Origin: Acinetobacter lwoffii
Lineage (GTDB): Bacteria > Pseudomonadota > Gammaproteobacteria > Pseudomonadales > Moraxellaceae
Length of the DNA stretch: 64,000 nt
Reading direction: 5' to 3'
NCBI RefSeq assembly: GCF_029024105.1
Contig: NZ_CP118963.1
Span: 1,612,001-1,676,000, forward strand
In this document: piece by piece, positions 9,500-18,110 of the stretch
Position numbering within the stretch: position 1 is the first letter of the stretch
How the letters are laid out: each line of letters begins with the position of its first letter
Program-made: the position numbers and the translations under genes
Notes under the pieces: generated by a model
Database searches by the model: none
Seen by the model: the letters and a program-made list of their open reading frames with translations, nothing else
Told to the model about the DNA's origin: nothing

Positions 9500-10171
9500 A
9501 TGCATAAAATACTGATTATTGAAGACGACTTTATGATTGCCGAGTCGACTGAAACATTGCTCAAGCTGCATCAGTTTGATGTGCATTGGGTCAATAATGG
9601 GATTGAGGGTTTAAAACAGTTACAGCAGCAGGTCTACGATATTGTCCTGCTCGATTTAGGCTTGCCGATGATGGATGGCATGCTGGTGCTAAAAAATATC
9701 CGGCAGAAGTTTCCGAATTTACCGGTGCTGATTATCTCCGCCCGGGATCAGTTACAAAACCGGGTGGATGGGCTGAATCAGGGAGCAGATGATTACTTGA
9801 TTAAACCCTATGAATTTGACGAGTTGCTGGCCCGTATTCATGCCTTAATACGCCGTAGTGGTTTAAAAAATACCGGGATAGATACGAATAAGAAATTATC
9901 ACACAGCGGTTTGGAACTAGATCTGGAGCAGCATATCGCTCTGTTTAATGGACAGGCTATAGAATTATCCAATCGGGAATGGTCCATCTTAATGGCTATG
10001 TTAAATCATCCGAATAAAATTTTTTCCAAGAATGATCTGGAAGACAAGCTTTATGACTTTGACAGTGATGTCAGCAGTAATACGGTAGAAGTCTATATCC
10101 ATCATCTGCGGGCAAAATTAGGAAAAGACTTCATACGTACCATACGTGGGCTAGGGTATCGCTTAGGATGA
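9500..10171 (+). CDS. pmrA: Response regulator PmrA (OmpR family)
   Basis: Two-component regulator of 223 residues. The receiver domain has the acidic pocket IIEDD (residues 6-10), phospho-acceptor Asp52 in VLLDLGLP and Lys near 104 in YLIKPY. The C-terminal winged helix (about 130-223) ends with the recognition segment NTVEVYIHHLRAKLG. It starts one base after eptA and its stop overlaps the pmrB start by 4 bp, so eptA-pmrA-pmrB are cotranscribed and translationally coupled. It should bind the double TTTAAG sites at 7749 and 12710. Confidence 0.95.
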   Translation: MHKILIIEDDFMIAESTETLLKLHQFDVHWVNNGIEGLKQLQQQVYDIVLLDLGLPMMDGMLVLKNIRQKFPNLPVLIISARDQLQNRVDGLNQGADDYLIKPYEFDELLARIHALIRRSGLKNTGIDTNKKLSHSGLELDLEQHIALFNGQAIELSNREWSILMAMLNHPNKIFSKNDLEDKLYDFDSDVSSNTVEVYIHHLRAKLGKDFIRTIRGLGYRLG

Positions 10172-11496
10172 GCGCCATGCAGAAACGTTATTCCTTGCAA
10201 AAACGTCTGGTTATTTATATTTCACTGTTTAGCGTGGTGCTGGGCTGTGTGCTGATCTTTGCTGCATACCGGATTGCGCTCGAAGAAATTAACGAGGTAC
10301 TGGATAAACAGATGCAAAGTCTGGCAGAACGTATTTCAGAAAATCATCCGCAACCCTTACAAAGTCAAATCGATCTGGCAAAACAGTACAGTGAAGAAGA
10401 TTTATTTGTAGATATCTGGTCCTATACAGATACAGCCACTTCCTTGCATCTGCAGGATGTTCTGGTGGCGCCGGTCAGGAAAGCAGGTTTCTACAAGCAT
10501 CAAACGCCGTATGGAACCTGGTTAACTTATATTATTCCTGCTAAGCAATTACAGATTCAGGTGAGCCAGCAGCAAAATGTCCGGCAGGAACTGGCGCTGG
10601 AGCTGGCAGCCAATATGTTTCTTCCTTATGTGCTTTTTTTACCTTTTGCATTATTCAGTTTAGGCTGGATGATCCGGAAAAATTTTCAGCCGCTCAATGA
10701 TTTTAAAACTGAATTGGCCAGCCGCAAGGCACAAGACTTAAAGCCAATTGCAATGAAAGATTATCCCTTGGAGCTGGAACCGACCATTCAGGAAATGAAT
10801 TATTTGTTTGGCCGCATTTCTCTGGCCCAACAGGAACAACGTCAATTTGTAGCAGATTCTGCCCATGAATTACGCACGCCACTGACAGCACTAAACTTAC
10901 AGCTGCAAATTTTGCTACAGCAGTTCCCTCAAAGCGAGTCTATCCATAATTTGAGTCAAGGCATTTTGCGTATGCAGCATCTGGTCAACCAGTTATTGAG
11001 TCTGGCAAAACAGGATGTGACCGAAGGTTTAAGCGAACCTGTTCAATTGCTATCACTGAATCAAATGACAGCCACCTGTATCGAAGAACTAATTCAATTG
11101 GCGCTACAGAAAGACATTGATTTGGGCGTAGAACAGCAACAGGAACTGCAGATTCAGGGCCGGGCTTCAGCTTTGCACTCGATTATTTATAATTTAATTG
11201 ATAATGCAATTAAATACAGTCCGAAGGATGGCGTGATTAATGTATCTATTTTCCAGCAAGGCCGGCAGGCGGTTTTACAAATTGAAGACAGTGGGGCAGG
11301 GATAGATCCTGCTCAATTCAATCAGATCCGGCAACGCTTCTACCGGATACATAACCATGCAGAAATTGGCAGCGGTTTGGGTTTATCCATTGTAGATAAA
11401 GCCACCGAGCGCTTGGGTGGAACACTAGAATTTTCGCGAAGTACCAATCTGAGTGGCCTTTGTGTACAGGTCAAGCTTCCTTTAATCGAAGCCTAA
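10168..11496 (+). CDS. pmrB: Sensor histidine kinase PmrB
   Basis: Inner-membrane sensor kinase of 442 residues. TM1 is at residues about 12-36, then comes a periplasmic sensor segment of about 110 residues, TM2 at about 148-170, and a HAMP-like linker. The HisKA H-box FVADSAHELRTPL has His233, and the ATPase domain has N-box NLIDNAIKY, DSGAGID and GSGLGLSIVDKA. It phosphorylates PmrA, and changes in this protein commonly cause polymyxin resistance in Acinetobacter. I cannot judge from sequence alone whether this allele is wild type. Confidence 0.94.
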   Translation: MSAMQKRYSLQKRLVIYISLFSVVLGCVLIFAAYRIALEEINEVLDKQMQSLAERISENHPQPLQSQIDLAKQYSEEDLFVDIWSYTDTATSLHLQDVLVAPVRKAGFYKHQTPYGTWLTYIIPAKQLQIQVSQQQNVRQELALELAANMFLPYVLFLPFALFSLGWMIRKNFQPLNDFKTELASRKAQDLKPIAMKDYPLELEPTIQEMNYLFGRISLAQQEQRQFVADSAHELRTPLTALNLQLQILLQQFPQSESIHNLSQGILRMQHLVNQLLSLAKQDVTEGLSEPVQLLSLNQMTATCIEELIQLALQKDIDLGVEQQQELQIQGRASALHSIIYNLIDNAIKYSPKDGVINVSIFQQGRQAVLQIEDSGAGIDPAQFNQIRQRFYRIHNHAEIGSGLGLSIVDKATERLGGTLEFSRSTNLSGLCVQVKLPLIEA

Positions 11497-11519
11497 GCGA
11501 ATAAGCTTCTGGTTTTTTT
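11488..11519 (+). terminator. Rho-independent terminator after pmrB
   Basis: GAAGC overlapping the pmrB stop region pairs with GCTTC at about 11508-11512, followed by TGG and a seven-T run. It separates pmrB from the convergent PAP2 gene only 27 bp away. Confidence 0.6.
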
Positions 11520-11523
11520 GGAG

Positions 11524-12249
11524 TTAAGGTTGCCTGATACTAGAGAGTATAGGAGTGGTCTTTTCTATGGGTAGTTTATGGCTAAACAGCGTATAGCCAA
11601 TGACATTCATGCACCAGATAATCCAGCCAGTCCATAAATTATGACTCAGGAAATGTGCTCCGCGCATCATTTGTGCCCAGCCCATGGTCAACCCTAAAAT
11701 TACTGCAGCGATCAGAAGAAAATAAGCACGCTTGCGGTTAGAAATGCGATAAACAAAATAACCAGCCATCAACGCAAAACCACTAGATGCATGCCCTCCA
11801 GGAAAACAGTGGCCCGCAGTAGCACTAAAATCCCACAAAATCCCGTTATGGGTAGGTATGGTCATATCCCAGGGACAGGCATGGGCCGACTGAGATTTTA
11901 AAATTCCGATCGAGGCCGTGGTCAGCACCACCATGCTAAAGAAATAGCCAAATTCCCAGCGCTGCGTATGCCAGTTCTGCCATTTTAGTGATGCCAACCA
12001 GGCCAGTAATAATGTGATATACACCAGAATCAGCAGGTCTTTAACATAGCGATGATTGAGTTCTGCCAGTGCCCATTGTTGTCGAAGGGGAAATTGACCC
12101 TGATCATCGATAAAGGGATAGATGAGCTGCAAGTCCAGCACTCCTCCAATATCAAAGAAGTTGAGAAGAATCAAAAAACTGAAGATCAAAAGTAAGGTTT
12201 GGGTCAGTAAAAACCGGGAACGGTCAGTGATCATTTTTAAGTTGTCCAT
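11524..12249 (-). CDS. PAP2-family membrane phosphatase
   Basis: Type 2 phosphatidic-acid/undecaprenyl/lipid phosphatase, about 241 residues with five to six membrane helices. The PAP2 signature parts are CFPGGHASS (motif 2, central) and RGAHFLSHNLWT (motif 3, His nucleophile). Motif 1 may be the region around PWDMTIPTHNG. ATG at 12249 is preferred; an upstream TTG at 12264 is also in frame. It follows dgkA by about 25 bp on the same strand and shares its PmrA-box promoter. Enzymes of this kind act on lipid A, C55-PP or phosphatidic acid. In this context a lipid A 1- or 4'-phosphatase or a phospholipid-recycling role is plausible but unproven. Confidence 0.82.
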   Translation of the reverse strand: MDNLKMITDRSRFLLTQTLLLIFSFLILLNFFDIGGVLDLQLIYPFIDDQGQFPLRQQWALAELNHRYVKDLLILVYITLLLAWLASLKWQNWHTQRWEFGYFFSMVVLTTASIGILKSQSAHACPWDMTIPTHNGILWDFSATAGHCFPGGHASSGFALMAGYFVYRISNRKRAYFLLIAAVILGLTMGWAQMMRGAHFLSHNLWTGWIIWCMNVIGYTLFSHKLPIEKTTPILSSIRQP

Positions 12250-12273
12250 TTCAGGCAGTAGCAAGAGCAGAGG

Positions 12274-12660
12274 TCAAATCAAATGACCAGCCAAAATGAT
12301 GCCCCAGGTCAGGGCAATTAAACTGAGTGCTACAAACTGAGCCGCACTGCCCATATCCTTGGCATTTTTAGACAGTTCATGCCGTTCCATGGAAATACGA
12401 TCTACCACTGCCTCTATCGCTGAGTTAATCAGTTCAATGATCAACGCCAATAGGCACACGGCGACCATGAGCGCTTGCTCAACTCGGATAACTGGCATCC
12501 AAAAGCTTAGAGGAATCAAAATAAGATTAATCAGCAGGATCTGCCGGAAGGCGGCCTCATTTTGAAAGGCGGTTTTAAAGCCAGCCATGGAATAACGGGT
12601 CGCATTAAAAATACGCTGCGTTCCTGAGGTGCCTTTATAAGGTGATCGGTAGGAAGACAT
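12274..12660 (-). CDS. dgkA: Diacylglycerol kinase DgkA
   Basis: Small inner-membrane kinase (128 residues, three helices) that converts diacylglycerol to phosphatidic acid. The family signature ELINSAIEAVVDRIS lies at residues about 71-85, with the downstream KDMGSAAQFVAL segment. Phosphoethanolamine transfer from phosphatidylethanolamine by EptA releases diacylglycerol, so a dgkA under the same regulator makes metabolic sense. A PmrA-type box reads toward this gene 50 bp upstream. Confidence 0.93.
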   Translation of the reverse strand: MSSYRSPYKGTSGTQRIFNATRYSMAGFKTAFQNEAAFRQILLINLILIPLSFWMPVIRVEQALMVAVCLLALIIELINSAIEAVVDRISMERHELSKNAKDMGSAAQFVALSLIALTWGIILAGHLI

Positions 12661-12709
12661 AAAGCAGATTCAGTTCAATAGAGAGATAGGAATAACTTAA
12701 ATTTTCAAT

Positions 12710-12726
12710 CTTAAAATGCTCTTAAA
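12710..12726 (-). promoter_or_regulatory. PmrA box upstream of dgkA-PAP2
   Basis: On the - strand the site reads TTTAAG, AGCAT, TTTAAG, the same perfect tandem as at eptA, 50 bp before the dgkA start. A third CTTAAA half-site lies at 12696-12701. The orientation is toward dgkA, not the hemolysin-like gene. Confidence 0.75.
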
Positions 12727-12839
12727 AAACCGGCCGTTCTCTGGGTTTTTTATACACACAGCTTTTACATTCTTTTGCACAAAATTAAGAATTTTTTAAG
12801 TTTGGACTTCTATCTTGAGTAGCAAGTTAATTTCGTGGT

Positions 12840-13582
12840 GTGAGCCAAATGATCAAGTTTAGTTTTGATCCTTATTTCTCTAGTCAGATTCACTTTCTAA
12901 ATACATATTTCAAGCAGCCTGAATATAAAAAACAAACCCATCACAATAAATTTTTACTACAAGTACCTCCGGCGTATCCGGTAATTTCAGCACAGGATCA
13001 ATCGCTACATTTGACGGTCAAAACTGTAGAACAAAGAGAGACACCTGAACGCCGTAGCCTGGAAAATTTTATTCAGGAAAAATATCAGCAAGTCCATCAG
13101 GCCACTGTATCGAGCTTCTCTTCGACCCTGTTTGCCGGTTATCACGGAGCCGAGATGCAGGTGGTGATTGGTATGCAGCATTTAAATCAATTTAATGCCT
13201 TTCTGGAACAGTATCTCGATGAACCCGTTGAAAACATATTAAGCAAACTGAGCCAGACCAGGGTCAGCCGAGACAAAGTAGTAGAAATTGGCAATCTGGC
13301 AGCACTAGATATGGACAAAGCCAAACTGATGGTGGCCTTTCTGGTTTTTCATCTCTCGCAGCAACACATCGAATGGGCAGTATGTACCGGAACAACTGCA
13401 GTACGTTATGTGCTGCAACAGATGGGATTACATTCCATGTACTTGAAAAGGCTGACCCGCAAGTCCTAGGAGAGGCACAGCACCTGTGGGGCAGCTATTA
13501 CCAGCAGAAACCTTATGTCCTGGCGATTGATGTGGCAGAAGCCCTACAAGTCGCTCGTCAACTTTATCAATTTAGTCATTAA
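12840..13582 (+). pseudogene. Thermostable-hemolysin family protein, frameshifted near 13433
   Basis: The first 198 residues (GTG 12840 or ATG 12849) match the thermostable-hemolysin family, with VVEIGNLAALDMDKAKLMVAFLV and the acyltransferase-like fold expected of it. Reading then jumps by one base at GGATTACATTCC (about 13433), consistent with one T lost, and continues as FHVLEKADPQVLG to the stop at 13582. The repaired protein is about 247 residues. The following ligase and oxygenase genes are similarly broken, so the cluster may be dead. The biochemical role of this family is uncertain despite the name. Confidence 0.7.
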
Positions 13583-13617
13583 AGCATTTTGCTTGTTTAC
13601 CGAGGCACAGAATTTAA

Positions 13618-15143
13618 ATGATGACTGCTTTATTTGAACATATCAGCCTACAAGCACACCAGTATCCGCAGCGAGAAGCTGTGGTTACCGCACAGGCAAC
13701 ACTGAGCTATGCGGAACTACAACGGCGGATAGAATTATTGAGTGCCAGTTTCATGCAGCTTAATCTGCGACGTCTGACCTTATGGGGCGTGAACAGCATC
13801 GACTGGATTGTGGTCGATCTTGCCGCACAAAAAGCCGGCATGACTGTAATACCTGTTCCTCTATTTTTTACTGTAGCCCAAGTACGGCATCTGCTTTCCG
13901 ACAGCCAAACAGAGCTGCTCTGTATTCTGGATGAATCTTTCTGTGCACCAGAATGGCTGTTAAATCTGGCTCAAGACATGAGTAGAGATGAGATTTTTAT
14001 TGCTGGCCAGCTACATGCGCGCTTTTTTCAGCTAGAGCAGGCAGTACAGCATTCAGCTCCTTTACAAACCCAGCAGCCGGCAAAAATCACTTATACCTCA
14101 GGCAGTACCGGAACACCGAAAGGCGTGTGTCTGGTAGAAGATACCATAGAATCAATTACGCATTCATTCACTCAGTCAGGCACTGGCCAGCAGTCAGCTT
14201 GGACGGCATTTGTGCCTGATTCCATTTGCCACCTTGCTGGAAAATATTGCCGGCATTTATGTCGCACTGAGCATGGGACGCGCCGTAATTGTTGGCGAGG
14301 TGAGCCAGTTCGGTCTGGTATCTAACCATACTTTTGATACACAGCGGTTTGTAAATGCAGTGCAGAGCTATCAAATCGAAAGTGTGATTTTATTACCGCA
14401 GATGCTGAAAGCGATTGTGGAATATAGCGCTGAACACGGTGCTGCAGGGTTCAAGACGCTGAAATTTATTGCGGTCGGTGGAGGGAAAGTCTCTGCTGAT
14501 TTACTCAAACAGTGTCAGCAACTTAACCTTCCGGTTTATGAGGGGTATGGCCTGTCCGAGTGTACCTCGGTAGTCAGCCTGAATCTGCCGGATGCACGCC
14601 GTATTGGCAGTGTGGGTCGGGTTTTACCGCATGTCGAAGTTGAGATTGCAGCCAACAGCGAAGTGGTGGTGAAAGGTAATGCCATGCTGGGTTATGTCAA
14701 TGATCAGGCCGCGACACCGTATATTCATACGGGTGATGCCGGCTATTTTGATGAGGAAGGCTATTTGTACATTACCGGACGCATCAAGCAGATGATTATC
14801 AGCAGTTTTGGACGCAATATTTCCCCGGAATGGGTTGAGTCCAACAGTCTGACCGAGCCGGAAATCCAGCAGATTGCCATTTTTGGCGAAGCCCAGCCCT
14901 ATCTGTCGGCTGTGATTTATGCCCCTAATGACACCTCAGACCAGCAACTGGTAGCAGCGATTCAACGGGCCAATAGCCGGATGCCAGACTATGCTCAGAT
15001 CAAACACTGGTGTAGATCTCCAGAGCCATTTTCCCTGAACAAACCAGATGTTGACCGACAACGGCAAACTGCGCAGACAGCAGATCCAGCAAAAGTTTCA
15101 GGCTGAACTGATACCGGACGAGTCCCAATCTATTTTTGCATAG
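13618..15143 (+). pseudogene. AMP-binding (acyl-CoA synthetase-like) ligase with two frameshifts
   Basis: ANL-superfamily adenylating enzyme, about 505 residues if repaired. Core motifs are present: ITYTSGSTGTPKG (phosphate loop, residues about 158-170), YEGYGLSECTS, the TGDAGYFDEEGYLYITGR hinge and LTDNGKLRR near the C-terminus, where the catalytic Lys is read only in the third frame. Break 1 at about 14206 fits one extra T in GCATTTG; break 2 at 15044 fits one extra C in AAACCAG. After repair the end reads to TAG at 15141. The gene is sandwiched between a hemolysin-family gene and a TauD-like gene, so it may load a fatty acid or amino acid in a small secondary pathway. Confidence 0.75.
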
Positions 15144-15181
15144 TTCACAGACCCATAGATCTGTTGAATGAGAGCGAACAC

Positions 15182-16035
15182 ATGAATATTGCACAGCAAG
15201 CTTTGCACACCACCCCTAAACAGATTAAAACGCAATTGGTAGAACAGGGCTGGGTTTGTTAAGACATGAACACTATGACGTGACATCGTTTAGTGAGCTC
15301 ATGAATAGGTTGTGCCAGCGGCTGACCTATGATCCGGCGCGGGAAAACATCACCCGGCAGTCCCAGAGAGTTGATGCCGGTACCCAGGCCATGGGACTAC
15401 ATATTGAAAATGGTACGACGCCTTTACCGCCCGATATCATCGCCTTTTTCAGTGAGAAAAGTGCTTCGCGCGGTTCGCAGACTACCTTATGTGATGGGCA
15501 TGAAGTCTGGAAAAATATGTCGGATGCTCTCAAGCAGAAATTTGCCGAACCGATGATCATTAGCCGTTATTTACCCAAACCGATCTGGCAGAAATATGTG
15601 GCCACTGCCTTGAATATTGAAAATGCAGAGCAGGTCGGCCAGCAGGAGCTACAACATTTTATCCAGATGGTGCCTGGACAGCAGATTAGCCCGACACATG
15701 ATGGGGGAGTGTACTACCATTTAAATATGCCGATGGTCCGCCATGACAATCTTAAGGGTGTTCCAGCCTTCGCCAATACCTTACTTGGGCCTTCTTACAA
15801 TTATGAAAAACCCCGTTTTTATTTTGCAGACGGTTCAGAAATCAGTTCAGACTTACTCGCAGAACTGGCAGAGCGCTGTGAAACCCAGACTTCAGAAATT
15901 GACTGGCAGGATGGTGATCTGGTGATCATTGATAACAAACGCTTTATGCGTGGCTTAAGGAGCAGGCAAGGACGGGAAATATTTGCTATCGTTACCATAA
16001 GTACAGACGCGCCAGTGTTTCGATCCTCAACTTGA
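15182..16035 (+). pseudogene. TauD/TfdA-like non-heme iron oxygenase, frameshifted and possibly lacking one Fe ligand
   Basis: Starts at ATG 15182 (MNIAQQALHTTPKQIK) and stops after 26 codons. With one base restored in GGGTTTG at about 15255, the frame continues to 16035 as an about 284-residue Fe(II)/2-oxoglutarate-type oxygenase. The first ligand pair is visible in GLHIENGT. The distal His normally seen in a DNxRxxHGR context is here DNKRFMRGLRS, with Arg in that place. Loss of the iron ligand together with the frameshift suggests real decay. It probably once acted with the ligase upstream. Confidence 0.65.
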
Positions 16036-16044
16036 GATCATGTG

Positions 16045-16320
16045 ATGCAACTCATTCAGTTTAATTTAGATTATTTAGACAAGACTTTATCTGATCAACA
16101 ACGTATTGAATATAAACAAATTATTGACTATGAAATTGTCAAGGAAAGTATTTGTAGCTTGATATTTAAATTAAGCAGACAAACGAAATTAGCTGACCCT
16201 GAACAACAAGACGTACTTCAAAAAAATATAAATAAACTCATCTACATAAGAGATCATTTACAAATTCACGATAGAGCATCCATTCAAAAAATTATGGCTG
16301 AGATCAAGTCTTATCAATAA
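16045..16320 (+). CDS. Hypothetical small protein (91 aa)
   Basis: Not recognised. Predicted mostly helical and charged (opening MQLIQFNLDYLDKTLSDQQ), with no signal peptide or membrane segment. ATG 16045 is preferred over GTG 16042; the ribosome site is weak. It follows the TauD-like gene by 9 bp, so it was probably in the same transcript. The base composition is more AT-rich than the upstream cluster. Confidence 0.55.
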   Translation: MQLIQFNLDYLDKTLSDQQRIEYKQIIDYEIVKESICSLIFKLSRQTKLADPEQQDVLQKNINKLIYIRDHLQIHDRASIQKIMAEIKSYQ

Positions 16321-16344
16321 TGATATTGATGTCATAGCCACGCA

Positions 16345-16516
16345 GATTTGCGTAAGCTTGCTTGCACGCAAATCGAGTAGCGATCTGATTTCTGCATAAC
16401 TTATATTATATTCATTAACAGATGCTTGACAGCGATGTCACTGGTTACATAAGCTGTCAAGCACAGCACCAACGATTGAAATGAGTTGCGGTAACGCAAC
16501 TAAATTAGGGTGCTGT
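16345..16516 (+). repeat. Run of four strong inverted repeats next to the dif-like site
   Basis: Perfect stems: GATTTGCGT 16345-16353 with 16366-16374; TGCTTGACAG 16423-16432 with 16454-16463; ACAGCACC 16463-16470 with 16509-16516; and nested AGTTGCG 16484-16490 with CGCAACT 16495-16501 around a GTAA tetraloop. The second and third stems abut. No open frame spans them. They could be terminators, a structured RNA or a DNA-level element linked to the terminus; none has a long T-run. Confidence 0.6.
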
Positions 16517-16528
16517 CGTAGAGATGTT

Positions 16529-16556
16529 ATTTAACATAATATACATTATACGAAAT
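16529..16556 (-). other. dif: Chromosome dimer resolution site dif (XerC/XerD) candidate
   Basis: On the - strand the 28 bp read XerC arm ATTTCGTATAA, spacer TGTATA, XerD arm TTATGTTAAAT. The spacer and XerD arm are identical to E. coli dif as I know it, and the XerC arm differs in the usual outer positions. Plasmid pdif sites share the arms but vary in the spacer. In a chromosomal context this is best read as dif, which marks the replication terminus. An IS1202-type element begins exactly 5 bp from the XerC end. Confidence 0.85.
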
Positions 16557-16561
16557 ACTAT

Positions 16562-18043
16562 TGTTAGAACCCATTTAAAGTGTCTATATTCTCACCAATA
16601 AAAATGTCTGGTTTATGATGGTTTTTATCACCATGGACTGGATATAAAATATAGATGCTGATCACTATGTCTGATAAAGAAATTCAACGTCTTGCAGTTC
16701 TGCAAGACGTTAGAGATCATCGTATTACCCAGGTCCGTGCTGCTGAAATCCTGAATCTTTCCACCCGTCAAATTACCCGGTTATTGCAGAAGCTCAATCA
16801 AGATGGTGTCTCAGGTATGGCACATGCCAGTCGTGGTCAACCGGGTCATCGTCGCCATGACGTCCTGTTAAAATCAGAATGTCTTTCCATTATTTCTGAA
16901 CATTTACTTGGCTTTGGTCCTACATTGGCTCATGAGAAGCTCAGCAGCATGTTTGGCCTGCATATCCCGGTAGAAACGGTTCGTCGCTGGATGACTGCAA
17001 ATGACCTCTGGATTCCTCGATCCAAGCGCCTGAAACGTCCATATCAGCCTCGATACAACCGTGATTGCTTCGGTGAGCTGATCCAGATCGATGGCTCATA
17101 TCATGACTGGTTTGAAGGTCGAGCTTCCAAATGCTGCTTGCTAGTTTATATCGATGACGCCACTGGAAAGCTGTTGCATCTGCGCTTTTGTGAGGCTGAA
17201 ACGACCTTTGATTATATGCTTTCAACCCGAGCCTACATTGAGCAATACGGCAAGCCTTTAGCGTTTTATAGCGATAAACACTCGGTATTCCGAGTGAATC
17301 AGAAATCGAGCCAAGATAGCCAGATCACGCAATTTGGGCGGATTCTGAATGAGTTAAATATTGATATTATCTTCGCCAACTCACCCCAGGCCAAAGGCCG
17401 TGTGGAACGTGCCAATAGAACACTCCAGGATCGCCTGATCAAGGAAATGCGCCTAGAAGGTATCTGTTCAATTGCCGAGGCAAATGCCTGGCTGCCCTGC
17501 TTTATTGAGCATTTCAATCAGAAGTTTGCCAAGTGTGCGCGAGACTCAAAGAATTTACATCGGCCATTAACCGAATCTCATCTTGAACTGGATGATATTT
17601 TTACCTGGCAGGAACTGCGTAAGGTCACCAAGAATCTGACCCTGACCTATGACAAATGTATTTATCTGCTTGAACCGACAGAGCTGAATCATAAGCTTGT
17701 TGGGCAATATATTTCATTTCTGGAGTACCCGGATGGGACTGTGGCCCTCATGCACGAGGGACGAAAGCTCAACTACAGCATTTTCAATAAATTAGCTGGG
17801 CTACAGCAGAATGAGATCGTTGAGAATAAACGGTTAGGTACAGTTCTGGCACATATTCAGCAACAGCATGAAGAGTTGGAAAAACAGAATAAACGTTCCC
17901 GTCTCAAGAAAAGTATGCCGAGTTGTAAAGCTCAGAAAGCTGTTATTGAACAAAGAAAGTTAAATCCTGTGCTTGACTCTTGTGGTTAAAAACAGGACAT
18001 TTTAAATGGTTTATCGCATAGACATTTTAATTGGTGAATAACA
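16562..18043 (+). mobile_element. IS1202/ISNCY-type insertion sequence inserted 5 bp from dif
   Basis: The left end opens with TGTTAGAACCCATTTAAAG (16562) and continues GTGTCTAT. The right end, read inward on the - strand from 18043, is TGTTATTCACCAATTAAAA then TGTCTAT. About 20 of 26 positions match. Each end holds a second internal copy of the CACCAAT-AAAATGTC block. Length is 1482 bp with one transposase. The five bases left of the element (ACTAT) are not repeated at the right (CAACC), so no target duplication is visible. Some IS1202-family members are known to insert about 5 bp from XerC sites. Confidence 0.75.
16655..17989 (+). CDS. IS1202/ISNCY-type DDE transposase
   Basis: Transposase of 444 residues, intact. 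An N-terminal helix-turn-helix (residues about 8-60, RAAEILNLSTRQITRLLQKL) is followed by a second DNA-binding part and an rve/DDE catalytic core: first Asp in LIQIDGSYHDW, second Asp in AFYSDKHSVF, and Glu in SPQAKGRVERANRT. The tail is basic. ATG 16655 is used; ATG 16667 (MSDKEIQRL) is equally possible. No frameshift is needed for expression. Confidence 0.88.
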   Translation: MLITMSDKEIQRLAVLQDVRDHRITQVRAAEILNLSTRQITRLLQKLNQDGVSGMAHASRGQPGHRRHDVLLKSECLSIISEHLLGFGPTLAHEKLSSMFGLHIPVETVRRWMTANDLWIPRSKRLKRPYQPRYNRDCFGELIQIDGSYHDWFEGRASKCCLLVYIDDATGKLLHLRFCEAETTFDYMLSTRAYIEQYGKPLAFYSDKHSVFRVNQKSSQDSQITQFGRILNELNIDIIFANSPQAKGRVERANRTLQDRLIKEMRLEGICSIAEANAWLPCFIEHFNQKFAKCARDSKNLHRPLTESHLELDDIFTWQELRKVTKNLTLTYDKCIYLLEPTELNHKLVGQYISFLEYPDGTVALMHEGRKLNYSIFNKLAGLQQNEIVENKRLGTVLAHIQQQHEELEKQNKRSRLKKSMPSCKAQKAVIEQRKLNPVLDSCG

Positions 18044-18110
18044 CAACCTAATATGTTCATATAACTGCATTCACCATATACTTATAGCTGCTGCTCAAGC
18101 AACTTAAACG

